Source: Histoplasma ohiense
Lineage: Eukaryota > Ascomycota > Eurotiomycetes > Onygenales > Ajellomycetaceae
Length of the DNA stretch: 64,000 bases
NCBI GenBank assembly: GCA_017607445.1
Contig: JAEVHH010000003.1
Span: forward strand, 1,922,001-1,986,000
Direction of reading: 5' to 3'
This document shows positions 43,261 to 55,966 of the stretch, one piece after another. Within the stretch, counting starts at the first letter, position 1, and every line of letters begins with the position of its first letter. A program made the translations under genes and the position numbers. The notes beneath the pieces were generated by a model that did not search any database, was not told the origin of the DNA, and worked only from the letters and a program-made list of their open reading frames with translations.

Positions 43261-46200
43261 TGACAACTCTTGAGAAGATTCAGCTCATTGAAAAGAATTT
43301 TTCTGAGCTGTGCATTCATTTCTGATCTGATATATGACCATTTATGATAAAGCTATAGTGTGGTTTCTGAGAGGACTGCTGCTGCTGTGTCTGAAAGATT
43401 TTATAGTGAATAGAGAGAGATAGCTTCCTCAGTTGATCTGAGAACTGTCTGCACTTTCAACAATAGAAGAGAGACAGATAAAATAGATAAAAGAAAAAAA
43501 GAAAAATGAGTGTACTGAAAAGAAAGATAAAGAGAAAAATGAAGGAAAGACTGTGTCATCTATGACACATTGCAGTCACATAACTCAGCACAAGCTTGAA
43601 GAAGGAGAGAGAGAAGAGAGTACTGAAGAAGATCATGAGAGAAAAGAAATGAAGAGAGACAGTGAGAGCAGTAGAAGAAGAGAAAAAGAGTGTATACTGA
43701 CAGCAAAAAGCAGCTGAGTCAGCATGCAGACTGTACTGATTACACCACAGCTAGTTGAAACAGATAAATTAATTATACTAATTGAATCATTTGCATCAGT
43801 TGAATCAATTGAACTGACTGAACTGTTTGTATCAATTGAATCAATTGAACTGTTTATACTGATTGAACTGATTAAATTGATTGTACTGATTGAATTGATT
43901 GAGTCAATTGTACTGATTGAACTGATTGCATCATTTGTATCAATTGCATTAGTTGAATCTATTGTACTGATTGAATCAATTGCACTGAATATTGTGTTAT
44001 CTGTACCACCTTGCTGTGGGGAGCTGTCTGACAGTGTGTGCTCAAACAGCTGTGTTATCTCATGCAGTACTGTGTGTAGAACTGTGTGTGGTCAAGCAGT
44101 TCTACAAAGTCTGTAGAGATCAGAGACTCTAGATAGACAACAGCTATTACTCAGTTGTATAACTGTACTGCTGATTTCTTGAGTCAGTGAGAGAAGTGTC
44201 TCTATGAATATCAACAAAGCATCAGATGTTCTGAGCTCTTGTTATATTCACAGATACAGACAAGTCTCACATCTGCATGCTGAAAGCATCTGTGATATCA
44301 GAAGAAGTTCTCATAAGAGAAGTGAAGTATAAATCAGCAGTGAAGAGCATACTGTGATATGATGAGCTCTGAAGAAATCTTCATTTAATATTTCACAGTC
44401 AGTCTACTGAATCTTCAGCTCTGATATCAGTCAGAGAGCTTTTCACAGACTCTGCTTCATCACTTGCACTCTATCTTTTGACTGAGCTGCTTAGCCACTG
44501 TGTGAATCCCACTGACTGTGGATATAGCTTTGAGTCCATAGACTGAAGTTGCAGTAGATGAAATCATTCACTTAGTCAGACAGTCTGCTTTCTCATTATT
44601 CTCTATTCTCATATACTCAGAGACTTATTTCAGACATATATTATGTTGTCTGAGAAGCTCATGACAGCAGCTGTAGACTCAGTTTGAAAAGATCATAACA
44701 CTGTCTTATATATTTCAGATAACTGAGATGTTGTCAAGACAGAGTCAAATCTGAGAGTTGATGCTGTCATCTGTGACACAGAGTAAATACTTCACTGTGC
44801 ACTCTAATACACAGCAGACATCAACTGTCTCAGTATCAAAAATATGTGATATAGAGCTCAGTGCAGCTGAGAAGCTGATCAGCTGTTTGTTTCTCTGATA
44901 GATTATAAAGTTATAGTTCATTCATCTACTGTTATCAAAAATCTGTTCTAATTTATCTGAGAAAATATATAGATCTGTTAAAGATTGACTTTCTCATCAT
45001 TTCTTAAATATCTGAGCAGTACTTTTTTTGTCTACACTCTCTATGAAGTCTGTCCCACATCTCTCTGAGTAGTATGAAATGATAAGTGTGAATCTATTAA
45101 CTGCAGATAGTAGCATTTTCAATCTTTAAATTTTGATCTTTGAATACTGCTGAGTTTCAGTCTCTTTTTCATATGTGATTATTGAGGGAGTTATTTGTGA
45201 AGTCAGTGAATATCTCTCATTCATCATCTGAAGTTTTATTGCAAAATATATTTTGATCTTCTTCAGAGCTATCATTGCTGATGAGAGCTCAGCATTCTGA
45301 TATAGAGTTGTAATAAATATTGTATGAAAAATTGAAAGAACTTCTCTGATTGTCATGATAAGCATCTTTTCAACTGTTCTCACATATCATCTCAGACAGA
45401 AGCTGATCTCTTCACTTCTGTTCATGTGTTTTACTGACTGCATGCAGTCACTGTATCAGATCTCTGTGTTATAGAGCAGTAAGAGAATTATATAGATAGT
45501 GATTATCTTTCACAGAGCATCTGCTGAAGACTCATTTCTGATCTTCTTTAAATTTTAAATGTGCTAAGTCACAGTTCTTGTCTTCTTTGTCTGAGCAGAG
45601 ACATATAATCTTCAGATGAATCTTCTGTCAAAGTGTACACTCAGTCAGCAAAATACTGACTTCTGTTCAGCTGAGACAGTAACAGAGTGTATGATCAGAT
45701 TCTCTGACATAATTACTGATAATGTTTTATTGTATCACTTTCTTATGAGATGAATTATTTCAAGTTTTTCTGATGCAAAGATCATTTTGTTTGTCTTCTT
45801 TTATCTCAGAATACTCTGTATATCATGACTGAGAAGAATAGTATTATTGTCAAGCAAGTATATAGCTCATCAAATGTTCAGATCATCTGTATAGTCAAAG
45901 TGTAATTTCAGATTCTGTCACAGCAGCTCTGTCAGATACAGAAGAAACAGTATTGATGACAGAAAAGATCTCTGTAGTATATTACATTACATCTAATATA
46001 CTGCTGTGATGATTCTCTTCAGCTGAATCTGAGCTCTGCATTCAGTGAGAAAGCTGTCAATAAGTTGTAGCAGTTTATACAGTCATCTCTGTTGCATCAT
46101 TCATTGAAACAGCTGTCTGCACAGCACAGTATCAAAGACATTCTGCACATTCATTGTGATCATGAACATCTTCTTATTTTGTGTGAAGACTGTCTTCATT

Positions 46201-46960
46201 TCATGAGTAAAAACAGCTATCAGATTCATTGCAGATCATCTGAGCAGTATTTCTTCATGCTGTAAGCTGACTATGTTATGAATGAGTGCTGTGTACATCA
46301 GTCATCTTACAACAATGTATTTCAGTCTCTTGAAGATTACTGAGAGAAGAATAATGAGTCTTCAGAAGCAGACTGAGTTTCTGTTTCTCTTATCTATTTT
46401 GAATATTATTGTCATCTCTGTCAGCTTTCAGATTTGTGGGAAGTGGCAGAGCTGAAGGCAGCAGTTGTATATCTACTGTACAAAGAGAAATATATACTGT
46501 CAATATATCTTGAGCAGTCATACTGTGATTTCATTCATGTCTGAAGAGATACTCTGTACTTCAATAATGTTGCACTCTATCTCTTTCATTTCAATCTGAG
46601 AATCTCAGAGCAGATTTCTCATGTCACTTCAGTACTCATTATTCAATGAATTGTATTTCAGATCATCAGCTGAGTTGTATCACTTCAGAATAATTTACTG
46701 AAATATCTCAGCTTTGATGACTGTCTCTTCTATAATTTGATTCTCAATCATTAGAGAGAGTGCTCTGAGATTGAGTTTCAGCTTATGTCATGCTATTATT
46801 CAGTACAGATCTCTGTCATCTCTGACTTTATTGATTATCTGTCTTCAGTATACACACTTGACTTTGTGCACTGTATTCTTGAACTGATGCTTTGTAGTCT
46901 CTGTCTGATGAGTGATAAGCTCTTGATGCATTTTTTGACAGTCTGTTATTCATTAGAGAG
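43261..46960 (-). pseudogene. LINE-2B ORF2 (RT to RNase H) and 3' UTR, decayed
   Basis: Minus-strand RT sequence includes a block resembling the Tad1 palm (MFMITMNVQNVFD near 46130-46180, where DVxGAFD is usual). The post-RT region is open at 45126-45383 (FHTIFITTLYQNAELSSAMIALK). RNase H remnants lie near 44600-45000. The 3' UTR, with the ttcaattgat-type array (43760-43990), runs to 43261 and continues at 35880-35736 past G1 copy 2. Stops are frequent. Confidence 0.7.
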
Positions 46961-48000
46961 CTGTAGTCTGTCTCTGTTTCACTGATTTACTGACTATCTG
47001 AGCTGCAGTCAGAAGATTTTGAGTGAAGTATCAGATCAGATTATCAAACTGTGCTGCATTCTCAACTCTATCTGAATAAGATATGTTCATTATGAGATCT
47101 CTGATAAAATCTGCAAAGAGCTTCAGCTGAGAATCTGTGATATTGATCTGAGCTCTGCTCTGCTGTGTTTGAGATATTGTTGACAGTATAGTAATTATAG
47201 ACTGATGATCTGAGCTGCAGTGTAAATCTTGACACACTGAAGTGGAAGCAAAGATCACATTGAAGAAGATGAGATTGATTATATAGTCTGCTGTATAAAT
47301 TGAAATATCTATCTCTTTCACAAAGTTCATTCTGTGTTCACTGATTCACTGAACAAGCTTCTCTTCTCAGTGCAGATTCACTGCCTCTGATTCAAAGATA
47401 TCATATTGTATATTGAAATCCTCATCTATCAGACAGTGAGCTGATGAGCTTAAATTGATCAGATAGTTCATGACTGTGTCTGTCTCAGACTGTCTGTACA
47501 TATTGAGAATGTGACAGTCATTGACACTGATTCACAGCAGATTTCTGTTTTGTATAGATTGATGTTACTGTGCTCTTATCTTTGAATTCTTGTATATATA
47601 TATTATAACTCAGAGCCTTTTCTTCTCTTGCTGCTTCAGATTAGTGTTATTTCAGTCATCTATAAATGCAAAACACTCATATACTGAATAATTAGAAGTC
47701 TTGATGTCAGAGTATGTGTAAGACTTCTGTATACAGATCACTTCACAGCTCTGTTTGAAAGTAAGCTATAGAGCTGCTGTGTGACAGAGAGCTGCTCTGA
47801 CTATATTTACTCAGAAGATCTGCAGAGAATGATTTTTCTGCTGATTATTTCTACAGCATCAGTCACATTACTGATATTGATATTCTAGCATGAGAAGTCA
47901 CTTAGTGAGCTGCTGTCAAAGTTCATCTGTAGAATGAGATTGAAGAATTTCAGATCTGTTGTCTGTATGCTAAGATTAGACTAATCTTTGACTGCTTGAC
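46960..48000 (-). pseudogene. LINE-2B ORF2 endonuclease, decayed
   Basis: The open segment 47031-47330 reads MNFVKEIDISIY...FFNVIFASTSVCQDLHCSSD and then HQSIITIL, matching the C-terminal half of Tad1-type endonucleases; SDH is the catalytic aspartate-histidine pair. Upstream parts to about 48000 are more broken. This endonuclease would nick the target DNA to start reverse transcription. Confidence 0.68.
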
Positions 48001-48079
48001 TGTGCTGTTGCTCTGCTGTGCAGACTGAGTGTTATCTGATGTGAATCATCTGTCAGATGATATTCTCTTCACTGATAAA

Positions 48080-49612
48080 GCTCTGAGTAGCCACTCACTT
48101 GCAGAGTGCTAGCTCAGTGAGCTGTGTTGACTGAATTGATTGAGTGAATGATATAGATATCATCACTGTAATTATTGATACTGACTGTGCTGATGATGAT
48201 TGCCACTTCTGAGCATCTCTGTAACATCTGTTATTCAGACAGTGAACAGCTGCTAGCTTCTTTTGAATTAGATATCTGAGAATGCTGTTCACATATCTGA
48301 ATGCAGCAGAGCAGTGCTGATGCTCAGCTGAGTAGAGTTGACAGTAGTTGATATACTGTGATACTCTCTTACACTTCACTTCTGTTGATTTTTTATACTG
48401 ACTTGTGAGCTCACTGCAGTTGAAGCATCTCATCAGTTGTGTATACTTTGATGAATGATAGTATCTCTGACATTCTGAGTCATGTCTCACTGTCAGAGAT
48501 CTTTTCTCAATGAGTCTGACCCTCTCACTGATATTGAAGAGTGAGAAGTCTTTCATCAGAGTGAGGAAAAAGACAATTCATGTAATCTTCTCTGTCTTAA
48601 GATTCACTTCATATTATGAGAGTCAACAGCTCACTGATTTTATCTTTATCTGAGTCAGAATCTCTTTCTCAATCATTTTATCTGTGAGAATTCTTGTCTC
48701 TTCTCAGTTCTGAATAAATTCCAGAATCTCTGAGATAGTATAATTGTATCACCACTCTGATAGCTGAATCTCTGTGGTGTCAAGAACTTCACAGAGAGTA
48801 GTCACTGTTTTCTCAGTGATCAGAGCATTGTATATATCTCTGTTGTTTGATATGATCACTCAATCTGTTCTGATGAGCTTTATTTTCAATATATTAGCCA
48901 CATTCTTCATTCTCTGAATGTTTGCAACAATCATCTGCTGCACAGTATATAACTGCAGCTGAGTGATTCATTTCTCTGACTGAAGAATGATAAGAATTTG
49001 TGAGTTCTTCTGCTGTTTTATACTCTCTGTAGAATTTCTTGACTGACTGATGTTTTTGAGCTGCAGATCAGCTTCACTAGCTCTGTCAGCTGAGAAAGCT
49101 GCAGTCTTGACAGAGATAGTTTCAGAAAAAGCAGAATTTTTTCTCTTTTGTACAATGTTCATTCAGATAGTCAGCTCTTTTACAGTTGTCTTCACTGAAT
49201 TTGACTGTGAATGAGTATCTGAGACAGCACTCTCTCTCAGAGTTAATGCTGTGCTCAGATCTGCTGTTATATATATGATGAATCTTTTACAGAAGATTCA
49301 GACAATATTCTGACTAACTGACTACTTCTTCTTCTCAACTCAACTGTTCAGAGTTTTTGTCAATCTGATAAGAGTCTTCTGCTGCAGATTCTGTTGCTGT
49401 TGAATCTTCTCAAACTGCTTCTGTAGCTGAGAGATGATCATGAAAATGCTGTCACTGATTTCTTTGAGAACTGAAGAAGACATTGTAACAGTCTTTCTCT
49501 GTCTCTTGCCAGTCTTTTCAGTAATAAAATTGACTGATGATTTCAGCTTCAGTGATCTGATGTAGACTGCATCAATGTCTTTGAATGGACAGAAGGATGT
49601 TGAGAGCTCCAT
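48080..49612 (-). pseudogene. LINE-2B ORF1 (gag-like), partly open
   Basis: The start is ATG 49612 (MELSTSFCPFKDIDAVYIRS), with an open N-terminal run to 49340 rich in glutamine and lysine (KQFEKIQQQQNLQQKTL). A second open run at 48095-48556 carries the cysteine-rich block MRCFNCSELTSQYKKSTEVK and continues to further Cys/His residues, the zinc-knuckle end of ORF1. This is the best preserved LINE-2 ORF1 here, though stops separate the pieces. Confidence 0.7.
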
Positions 49613-49764
49613 GACCACTCAATCTATGCAGTACACACATGTAGAGTAATCACAGAGAGTGTGTGATGATATTGAATGGGTTGAAGGGTTAAAATTATAT
49701 GAAAACAGTTGGAAAAGTGGAAAATTCAAATGTATCTCTATGTTTGTGAGTAGTTGTAAGAATG

Positions 49765-52527
49765 ACTTTCTCAGCTGACAGAGCTAATGAAGCTGATCTG
49801 CAGCTCAAGAACATCAGTCAATCAAAAAGCTTTATAGAGAATACAAAACAGTAGAAGAACTCATGAGTTCTCATTATTTTTCAGTCAAAGAAACAGATCA
49901 CTCAGCTGCAGTCATATACTATACAGCAGATGATTGTTGCAAACATTCAGAGAATGAAAAATGTGGCTAATATACTGAAGATGAAGCTCATCAAAATAGA
50001 TTGAGTAATTACATTAAACAACAGAAGTATATACAATGCTCTGATCACTGAGAAAACAGTGACTACTCTCTGTGAAGTTCTTAACATCACAGAGATTCAG
50101 CTATCAGAGTGATGATACAATTATACTGTTTCAGAGATCTCAGAATTTGTTCAGAACTGAGAAGAAATAAAAATTCTCACAGATAAAATGATTGAGAGAG
50201 AGATTCTGACTCAGACAAAGATAAAATCAATGAATTGTCAACTTTTGTGATATGAAGTGAATTTTAAAATGAGAATGATTATATAAATTGTCTTCTTTCT
50301 CATTCTGATGAAAGACTTCTCACTCTTCAATGTCAGTGAGAGAGTCAGACTCATTGAGAAAAGACTACTGACAGTGAAACATAACTCAGAATATCAGAGA
50401 TACTGTCATTCATCAAAGTATATATAACTGATGAGATACTTCAACTGCAGTGAGCTTACAAGTCAGCATAAGAGATCAACAAATATAAAATGTAAGAGAG
50501 TATCATGATATATCAATTACTGTCAACTCTACTCAGCTGAGCATCAGCACTGCTCTGCTGCACTCAGATGTATAAACAGTATTCTCAGATATCTAACTCA
50601 AAAAAAGCTAACAGCTGTTCATCATCTTGACAACAGATGTTACAGAGACACTCAGAAGTGACAATCATTATCAGTATAGTCAGCATCAATGATTACAGTG
50701 ATGATATCTATATCATTCACTCAATTAACTCAGTCAACACAGCTCACTGAGCTAGTATCTCACAAGCAGACAGCTATTCAGAACTTTATCAGTGAAGAGA
50801 ACATTATCTGATAGATGATCTGCATCAGACAATACTCAGCCTGCACAGCAGAGCAGCAGTATAGTCAAGCAGTTAAAAAGTAGTCTAGTTTCAGTATACA
50901 GATATCAGATCTGAGACTCTTCAATTTCATTCTGCAGATGAACTTTGACAGCAGCTCATTAAATGACTTCTCATACTAGAACATCAACATCATCAATACA
51001 GCTGATGTTACAGAAACAATCAGCAGAAAAATTGTTCTCTGCAGATTTTTTGAATAAATACAGTCAGAGCAGTTCTCTGTCACACAGCAGCTCTATAGCT
51101 TGCTTTCAAGCAAAGCTATGAAGTGATCTGTATACAGAAGTCTTACACACACTCTGACATCAAGACTTCTAATCACTCAGTATATGAGTGTTTTGCATTC
51201 ATAGACTGCTGAAATAACACTAATCTGAAGCAGTGAGAGAAGAAGAGACTCTGAATCATAATATATATACACAAAAATTCAAAGATAAGAGTATAGTAAT
51301 ATCAATCTGTGCAAAACAGAGATCTGCTGTGAATCAGTGTCAATAACTGTCACATTCTCAATGTGTACAGACAGTCTGAGACAGATATAGTTATGAATTA
51401 TCTGATCAATTTGAACTCATCAACTCACTGTCTAGTAGATGAGGATTTCAATATATGATATGATATCTTTGAATCAGAGGCAGCAAATCTGCACTGAGAA
51501 GAGAAGCTTATTCAGTGAATCAGTGAACACAGAATGAACTTTGTGAAAGAGATAGATATTTCAATTCATATAATAGATTATATAATTGATCTCATCTTCT
51601 TCAATATAATTTTTACTTTCACTTCAGTGCATCAAGATTTACACTGCAGCTCAGATCATCAGTCTATAATTACTATACTACTGACAACATCTCAGACACA
51701 GCAGAGCAGAGCTCAGATCAAAGTCACAGACTTTCAGCTGAAATTCTTTGCAGATCTTATCAGAAATCTTATAATGAATATATCTTATTCAGATAGAGTT
51801 GAGAATGTGACACAGTTTGATAATCTGATCTAATACTTCATTCAGAATCTTCTGACTGCAGCTCAGATAGTCAGTAAATCAGTGCAATAAAAACAGACTA
51901 TAACTCTCTGATGAACAACAGACTATTAAAGAACACATCAAGAGCTCATCACTCATCAGACAGAGACTGCAAAGCATCAGTTCAAGAACACAGTGTACAA
52001 GATCAAGCATGTATACTGAAGACAGATGATCAATAAAATCAGAGATAGCAGAGATCTGTACTGAGTGATAGCATGATATAAGCTGAAATTCAATCTCAAA
52101 GCACTCTCTTTGATGATTGAGGATCAGATTATAGAAGAGACAGTCATCAAAGCTGAGACACTTCAGCAAATCATTCTGAAGCAATACAATTCAGCTGATA
52201 ATCTGAAATACAATTCACTGAATGATGAATACTGAAGCAGCATAAGAAATCTGCTCTGAAATCCTCAGATTGAGATGAAGAAGATAGAGTGCAACATCAT
52301 TGAAGTACAGAATATCTCTTCAGACACAGATGTAATCACAGTGTGACTGCTCAAAATATACTGACAGCATATATCTCTCTTTGTACAGCAGCTATACAAC
52401 TGCTGTCTTCAGCTCTGCCACTTTCCACAAATCTGAAAGCTGACAGAGATGGCAATGATATTCAAGATAGATAAAAGAGACAGAAGCTCAGTCTGCTTCT
52501 GAAGACTCATTGCTCTTCTCTCAGTAA
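49765..52527 (+). pseudogene. LINE-2C ORF1 remainder and ORF2 endonuclease, decayed
   Basis: This continues ORF1 from 35735 (FSADRANEADLQLKN, 49768 onward). The knuckle region lies near 50430-50520. The endonuclease open segment at 51534-51833 holds HQDLHCSSDHQSIITIL, with the catalytic SDH kept. RT sequence begins near 52080 and is cut at 52527 by the G1 copy 3 LTR. Confidence 0.7.
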
Positions 52528-52790
52528 TGTAATGCATTTGTTTATTATTTTCTTATTATCTTCGCTTATTCTTACCTCTTTCTATTATACTCTCGCTACC
52601 ACTATTTCTATATGTATATATATATTGATATATGTATTTCGCACATCTTCTTTCTCTTTCTTTTCTTTTTTAGCAATTAGCTACACTACATTACACTACT
52701 ATACTACACTCTACAATATATTACTATTATCTTCACTATACTATAAACTATCTTCTACTGTTACTCTTCACACTGTCACTACATCTCACA
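52528..52790 (+). repeat. G1 5' LTR, copy 3
   Basis: This 263-bp LTR starts TGTAATGCATTTG and ends CATCTCACA. Internal G1 sequence (gtttctaatcactc) follows. It keeps CpGs at tcttcgctt, ctctcgcta and tttcgcac. Confidence 0.9.
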
Positions 52791-52837
52791 GTTTCTAATC
52801 ACTCAATCTTTGAGAGATGATCTGTTGAGTAATAGTC

Positions 52838-53123
52838 ATGGCCTCTATCCACAGCATTCATTGTACTCATGCCACCACTGAATCTGAAGCAATAAATATC
52901 ATTGAAGAAAACCACAAAACACACACTTCTGTCACTGAAAGTGTGCAACAAGTATCATCTTTCTCTATGAAATTGAACTCTGAATATAGTTCAGAAGAGA
53001 ACATCTCTTCTGAAGATTTCAATGCAATTGAGACTGAGAAGATAGCTGTGGTCAGAAGAATCAAAAAATTACAGACTGAGAAAGAATTGCAAGAACTTCA
53101 ACATCAGTGCAACACTTTACTAC
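52838..53123 (+). pseudogene. G1 copy 3 gag, N-terminal piece
   Basis: It starts at ATG 52838 (MASIHSIHCTHATTESEAIN...) and stays open for 95 codons up to the LINE-1 insertion. It reads IETEKIAVVRRIKKLQTEKE and ends in NTLLHY at the junction, the last codons coming from LINE-1 tail sequence. It continues at 60363 (aagaattgaatg) as in uninterrupted copy 2 near 36479. Confidence 0.75.
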
Positions 53124-53531
53124 ATTATTATTATTATTCTTCAATTATAGATGTATACAGTCAGTGACTATGACATCTACCTGAAATACTTCAGGATTCT
53201 TCAAATCAAGAATATTCTAATATACAAAAACAATTTGACACATGCATTAACAGAATTCCAGCCCAGAATCAAACAACTATTCAAACTATTCAATCCAAAA
53301 ATAAAATCAAAAGAATGTCAATGAGTTAGCACAACTCAACTTCAAAACAAAGGAAATAAATATTATAAAAGACAGCAGCTATTAAAAATCAACAGAAAAG
53401 AAAAAACATTTGCAATGACTATTATCAACAAATAATGAAACAAACTGCTTGAAACAAATGAAAATTAACAATAAACAAAGTTAAAGAAAAGATCAAAATA
53501 AAATAAACAAAACCAACTGATCTAAATATTA

Positions 53532-54554
53532 TCAAATGACACTATTCAAACAAGCTCTTGTAGCAACATTTGACTCATTTAAATATTCAATTAAGAACAT
53601 ATTTCCAGCTTTTGTATTGAATAACAAACTCAAATTTAACTGATTCAGTTGATACTTCTCTCTCAGTCTCAATCTTAGTTCTGAATACTTTGTACAAAGT
53701 AACAGAAGATGCTCTGGATTTTCATATAACTGACAATCTGAACATAGATCATCTAAATCATCTTTAAACTTTGCTAAATATGATTTGAAATGTCCATGTC
53801 CAAGCTTTAGCTGCATTATTGTAGCAAAAAGTTTCTTCTTACACTTTATTGAGCAAGTCTTCCACTTTGGCTTAGTTTCAAATCTGGAATAATGCACACT
53901 TTTTCTTTGCATGAACCAGACATCTTGCCACTTTTGTAAACATAATTCTCTTATTCTTCTTTTAATAAAAGACCATGTTACAATTCTTTGACAGCAGACT
54001 TCTAACTCAGTGGCTCTTTTTGCAGCTTTATCAGCCATTTCATTGCCATATATACCCATGTGAGCAGGCACCCAGTGAAGATGAATAGAACAATTGAGTG
54101 AGATTTTTCTTTGGATATTTTGAAGACTTTTCAAAATCAGCTCTAGCATTGACTGTCCACTGCTGATTTTATTACTTTGAAGTCTTTTAAGCCCTGCTTG
54201 ACTATCAGAGAATATCCAAATATGCTCAAATCTTTTCCATTGTTCAATCTTCATTTCAATCAATTTGAAAGCTCTTGAAATTGCAAATAATTCAGCATTA
54301 AAAACTTCTGACTCTTTTCCAATTTGCCAAGAATCAAGAATATAGTTTTTATCATTTTCTGAATATGCTATTCCAGCTCCAAGATTGCCTGTTTTCTCAC
54401 ATTTTGAGCCATCAGTGTATATAAGAATTGCTTTATTTTTCACTTGTTTCAAAAGCTTTAAATGTTCTTGAGTCTGATCTTCTTTTGAAAGTTGACTAAT
54501 GTTTAAATCAACAAGATTATCAAGACTTTTCTTCCAAGGAGAGAGATTTTTCAA
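53532..54554 (-). CDS. LINE-1 ORF2, RNase H and C-terminal zinc-finger segment
   Basis: This 340-codon open segment is the third part of ORF2. The RNase H fold has all four expected acidic residues: D48 (IYTDGS), E88 (NAELFAI), D117 (FSDSQAGL) and D175 (GNEMADKAAK), plus the Tad1-type HWVPAHMGIYGN. A cysteine/histidine cluster (CSDCQLYENPEHLLLLC) lies near residue 270, typical of the C-terminal end in this clade. The role would be removing RNA from the RNA/DNA hybrid. It is separated from RT by a frameshift at the T5 run 54547-54551 (A5 on the coding strand); losing one A would restore the reading frame. Stop TGA is at 53532-53534. Confidence 0.85.
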   Translation of the reverse strand: MKNLSPWKKSLDNLVDLNISQLSKEDQTQEHLKLLKQVKNKAILIYTDGSKCEKTGNLGAGIAYSENDKNYILDSWQIGKESEVFNAELFAISRAFKLIEMKIEQWKRFEHIWIFSDSQAGLKRLQSNKISSGQSMLELILKSLQNIQRKISLNCSIHLHWVPAHMGIYGNEMADKAAKRATELEVCCQRIVTWSFIKRRIRELCLQKWQDVWFMQRKSVHYSRFETKPKWKTCSIKCKKKLFATIMQLKLGHGHFKSYLAKFKDDLDDLCSDCQLYENPEHLLLLCTKYSELRLRLREKYQLNQLNLSLLFNTKAGNMFLIEYLNESNVATRACLNSVI

Positions 54555-55956
54555 TAGCTACTCTCTCTACATTTAAACTAGAGAAACAGTTCTTAATCAT
54601 TGAGCAAATTCTAAATAACTGAGATGGTATCCTTCTTCTTTGTAAAGAACTTGAATTTTCAGATAAATCAGTCTCATTCCAATCAAGATAAAGTTCCCAA
54701 TCTAATTCTAATCCATTTGACTCATTTGGAAAAGAACTTGAAACTCTCTTTCTAATAGAATGATGTGAATATAGCTTCATAATTCTGAGAGCATAATTCA
54801 TACAGATTTTATCAAATCTCACTTGTGGTGGAGAAATAGAGGCTTCAATTTCCATAGCTTTAATTGGAGTAGTTTTGAATACTTCTAGAATCTTTCTTAA
54901 AGCTGAGTTTTGAAGTTTTTGAAACCTTTCTATAAAGTGTTTTTGACCTCTCCACCACACCTGAACTGCATAATCTGAAACAGAGGTCACACAGGCAATA
55001 TATAATTGTCTCATTGCTTGAAATGTCAGACCTCTTTCAGTATTTGAAAGTCTCAATATACTGTTTAAAATTCTTTCAGCATTTGCAGTTTTTATTTGCA
55101 CATGAGATTTAAAATTCAATTGAGAATCTAACCAGACACCAAGCCATCTAACTGAGTTTTTAGGTTTAACTGAATGACTTGAAAGCTTAACTTCAGTATC
55201 TTTTTCTCTGAAATTTGGATAAAAATGAATTAATTCAGTTTTGTCCATATCAAAAACAATGTTTTTTGATTTTGCTTTTTCAATCATTTCAGTTGCTGCT
55301 TGCTCAATCAAATTGCAGTTATTCACAATTGATTCTGAGCTTACAACTAGGCCTAAATCATCCACATAGCTTGGAGTTCTCACCATAATTGCCATTTGTC
55401 TATCAATAAATAGAAACTTGATAAATATAGCAAACAAAATGGGTGAGACTGGGGAACCCTGAGGAACTCCTATCTCAATATCTGTTATATCTTGTCTCAT
55501 TCCATCAAAAAGCAACTGAATAGTTCTTTTTGACATGAAACAGATAACCCATTTAATGAGAGACTTTGGCATTCTCAGTTCTATCAAAGTATTGACCATT
55601 TGAGAAAGTGAAACACAATCAAATGCACCTTTTATATCAATAAACATTGCAGTTGTAACCATTTTTTCATTCTTTGCAAGTTGAATATCATGAACTACAG
55701 AGAGAACTGCATCAATTGCTGAGTTTTGCTTTCTACTTCCCATCCGATCATCATATAATAGATCAGTAGTAGCAGATAGAAAAGACAATCTAGTTGCAAT
55801 TATCTTTTCCAGAATTTTTCCCAGGCAATTCAGCAGAGATATCACTCTATAAGATTTAGGAATAGTTGGTTTTCTATTGGGTTTTGAAAGAATAACTCCA
55901 ACAGCATGCCTCCAGCACTTAGGGTGATACCCATATTTCAAAAGATTTGAGAACAA
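54520..55956 (-). CDS. LINE-1 ORF2, reverse transcriptase segment
   Basis: This segment of about 478 codons is the middle of ORF2. RT motifs in order are YRVISLLNCLGKILEKI (residues 36-52), FIDIKGAFDCVS (105-116, first catalytic aspartate), GVPQGSPVSPILF (163-175), SYVDDLGLVV (196-205, catalytic DD) and VRWLGVWLD further on. The full catalytic set is present. The true upstream end is the frameshift at 55972-55976; the first codons before that run read DELFELF in this frame. There is no natural start codon here, because it should be continuous with the endonuclease. It is homologous to Tad1-type RTs; LINE-2 is a separate, more decayed family. Confidence 0.87.
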   Translation of the reverse strand: MFSNLLKYGYHPKCWRHAVGVILSKPNRKPTIPKSYRVISLLNCLGKILEKIIATRLSFLSATTDLLYDDRMGSRKQNSAIDAVLSVVHDIQLAKNEKMVTTAMFIDIKGAFDCVSLSQMVNTLIELRMPKSLIKWVICFMSKRTIQLLFDGMRQDITDIEIGVPQGSPVSPILFAIFIKFLFIDRQMAIMVRTPSYVDDLGLVVSSESIVNNCNLIEQAATEMIEKAKSKNIVFDMDKTELIHFYPNFREKDTEVKLSSHSVKPKNSVRWLGVWLDSQLNFKSHVQIKTANAERILNSILRLSNTERGLTFQAMRQLYIACVTSVSDYAVQVWWRGQKHFIERFQKLQNSALRKILEVFKTTPIKAMEIEASISPPQVRFDKICMNYALRIMKLYSHHSIRKRVSSSFPNESNGLELDWELYLDWNETDLSENSSSLQRRRIPSQLFRICSMIKNCFSSLNVERVAIEKSLSLEEKS

Positions 55957-55966
55957 TTCAAAGAGC

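Larger units (their letters stand above)
35736..49764 (-). mobile_element. LINE-2B, full-length Tad1-like LINE split by G1 (composite span)
   Basis: The minus-strand LINE-2 spans 49764 down to 35736. After removing G1 copy 2 and its target duplication its length is about 6,650 bp. It is flanked by a 14-bp target duplication (35722-35735 and 49765-49778). It ends in a (CAAA)n tail, seen as tttgtttgtttg at 35738-35752. It has the same 3' sequence as LINE-2D. Inserting into LINE-2C in the opposite orientation creates a large inverted repeat around G1 copy 2. Confidence 0.9.
35057..52527 (+). mobile_element. LINE-2C, Tad1-like LINE split by LINE-2B (composite span)
   Basis: The plus-strand LINE-2 pieces are 35057-35735 (5' UTR and ORF1 start) and 49765-52527 (rest of ORF1, endonuclease, start of RT). 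They join within the ORF1 frame once LINE-2B is removed. The 14-bp duplication actttctcagctga at 35722-35735 and 49765-49778 is the LINE-2B target. Its 5' end (cattcttacaactactc) equals those of LINE-2A and LINE-2B. Its right end is interrupted by the G1 copy 3 LTR at 52528, and the remainder is outside the window. Confidence 0.88.

Noticed and set aside
43724..44116. 130-codon plus-strand open frame (ELIELIVSIES...)
   Set aside because: It is antisense to the LINE-2B 3' UTR array and has no independent support.
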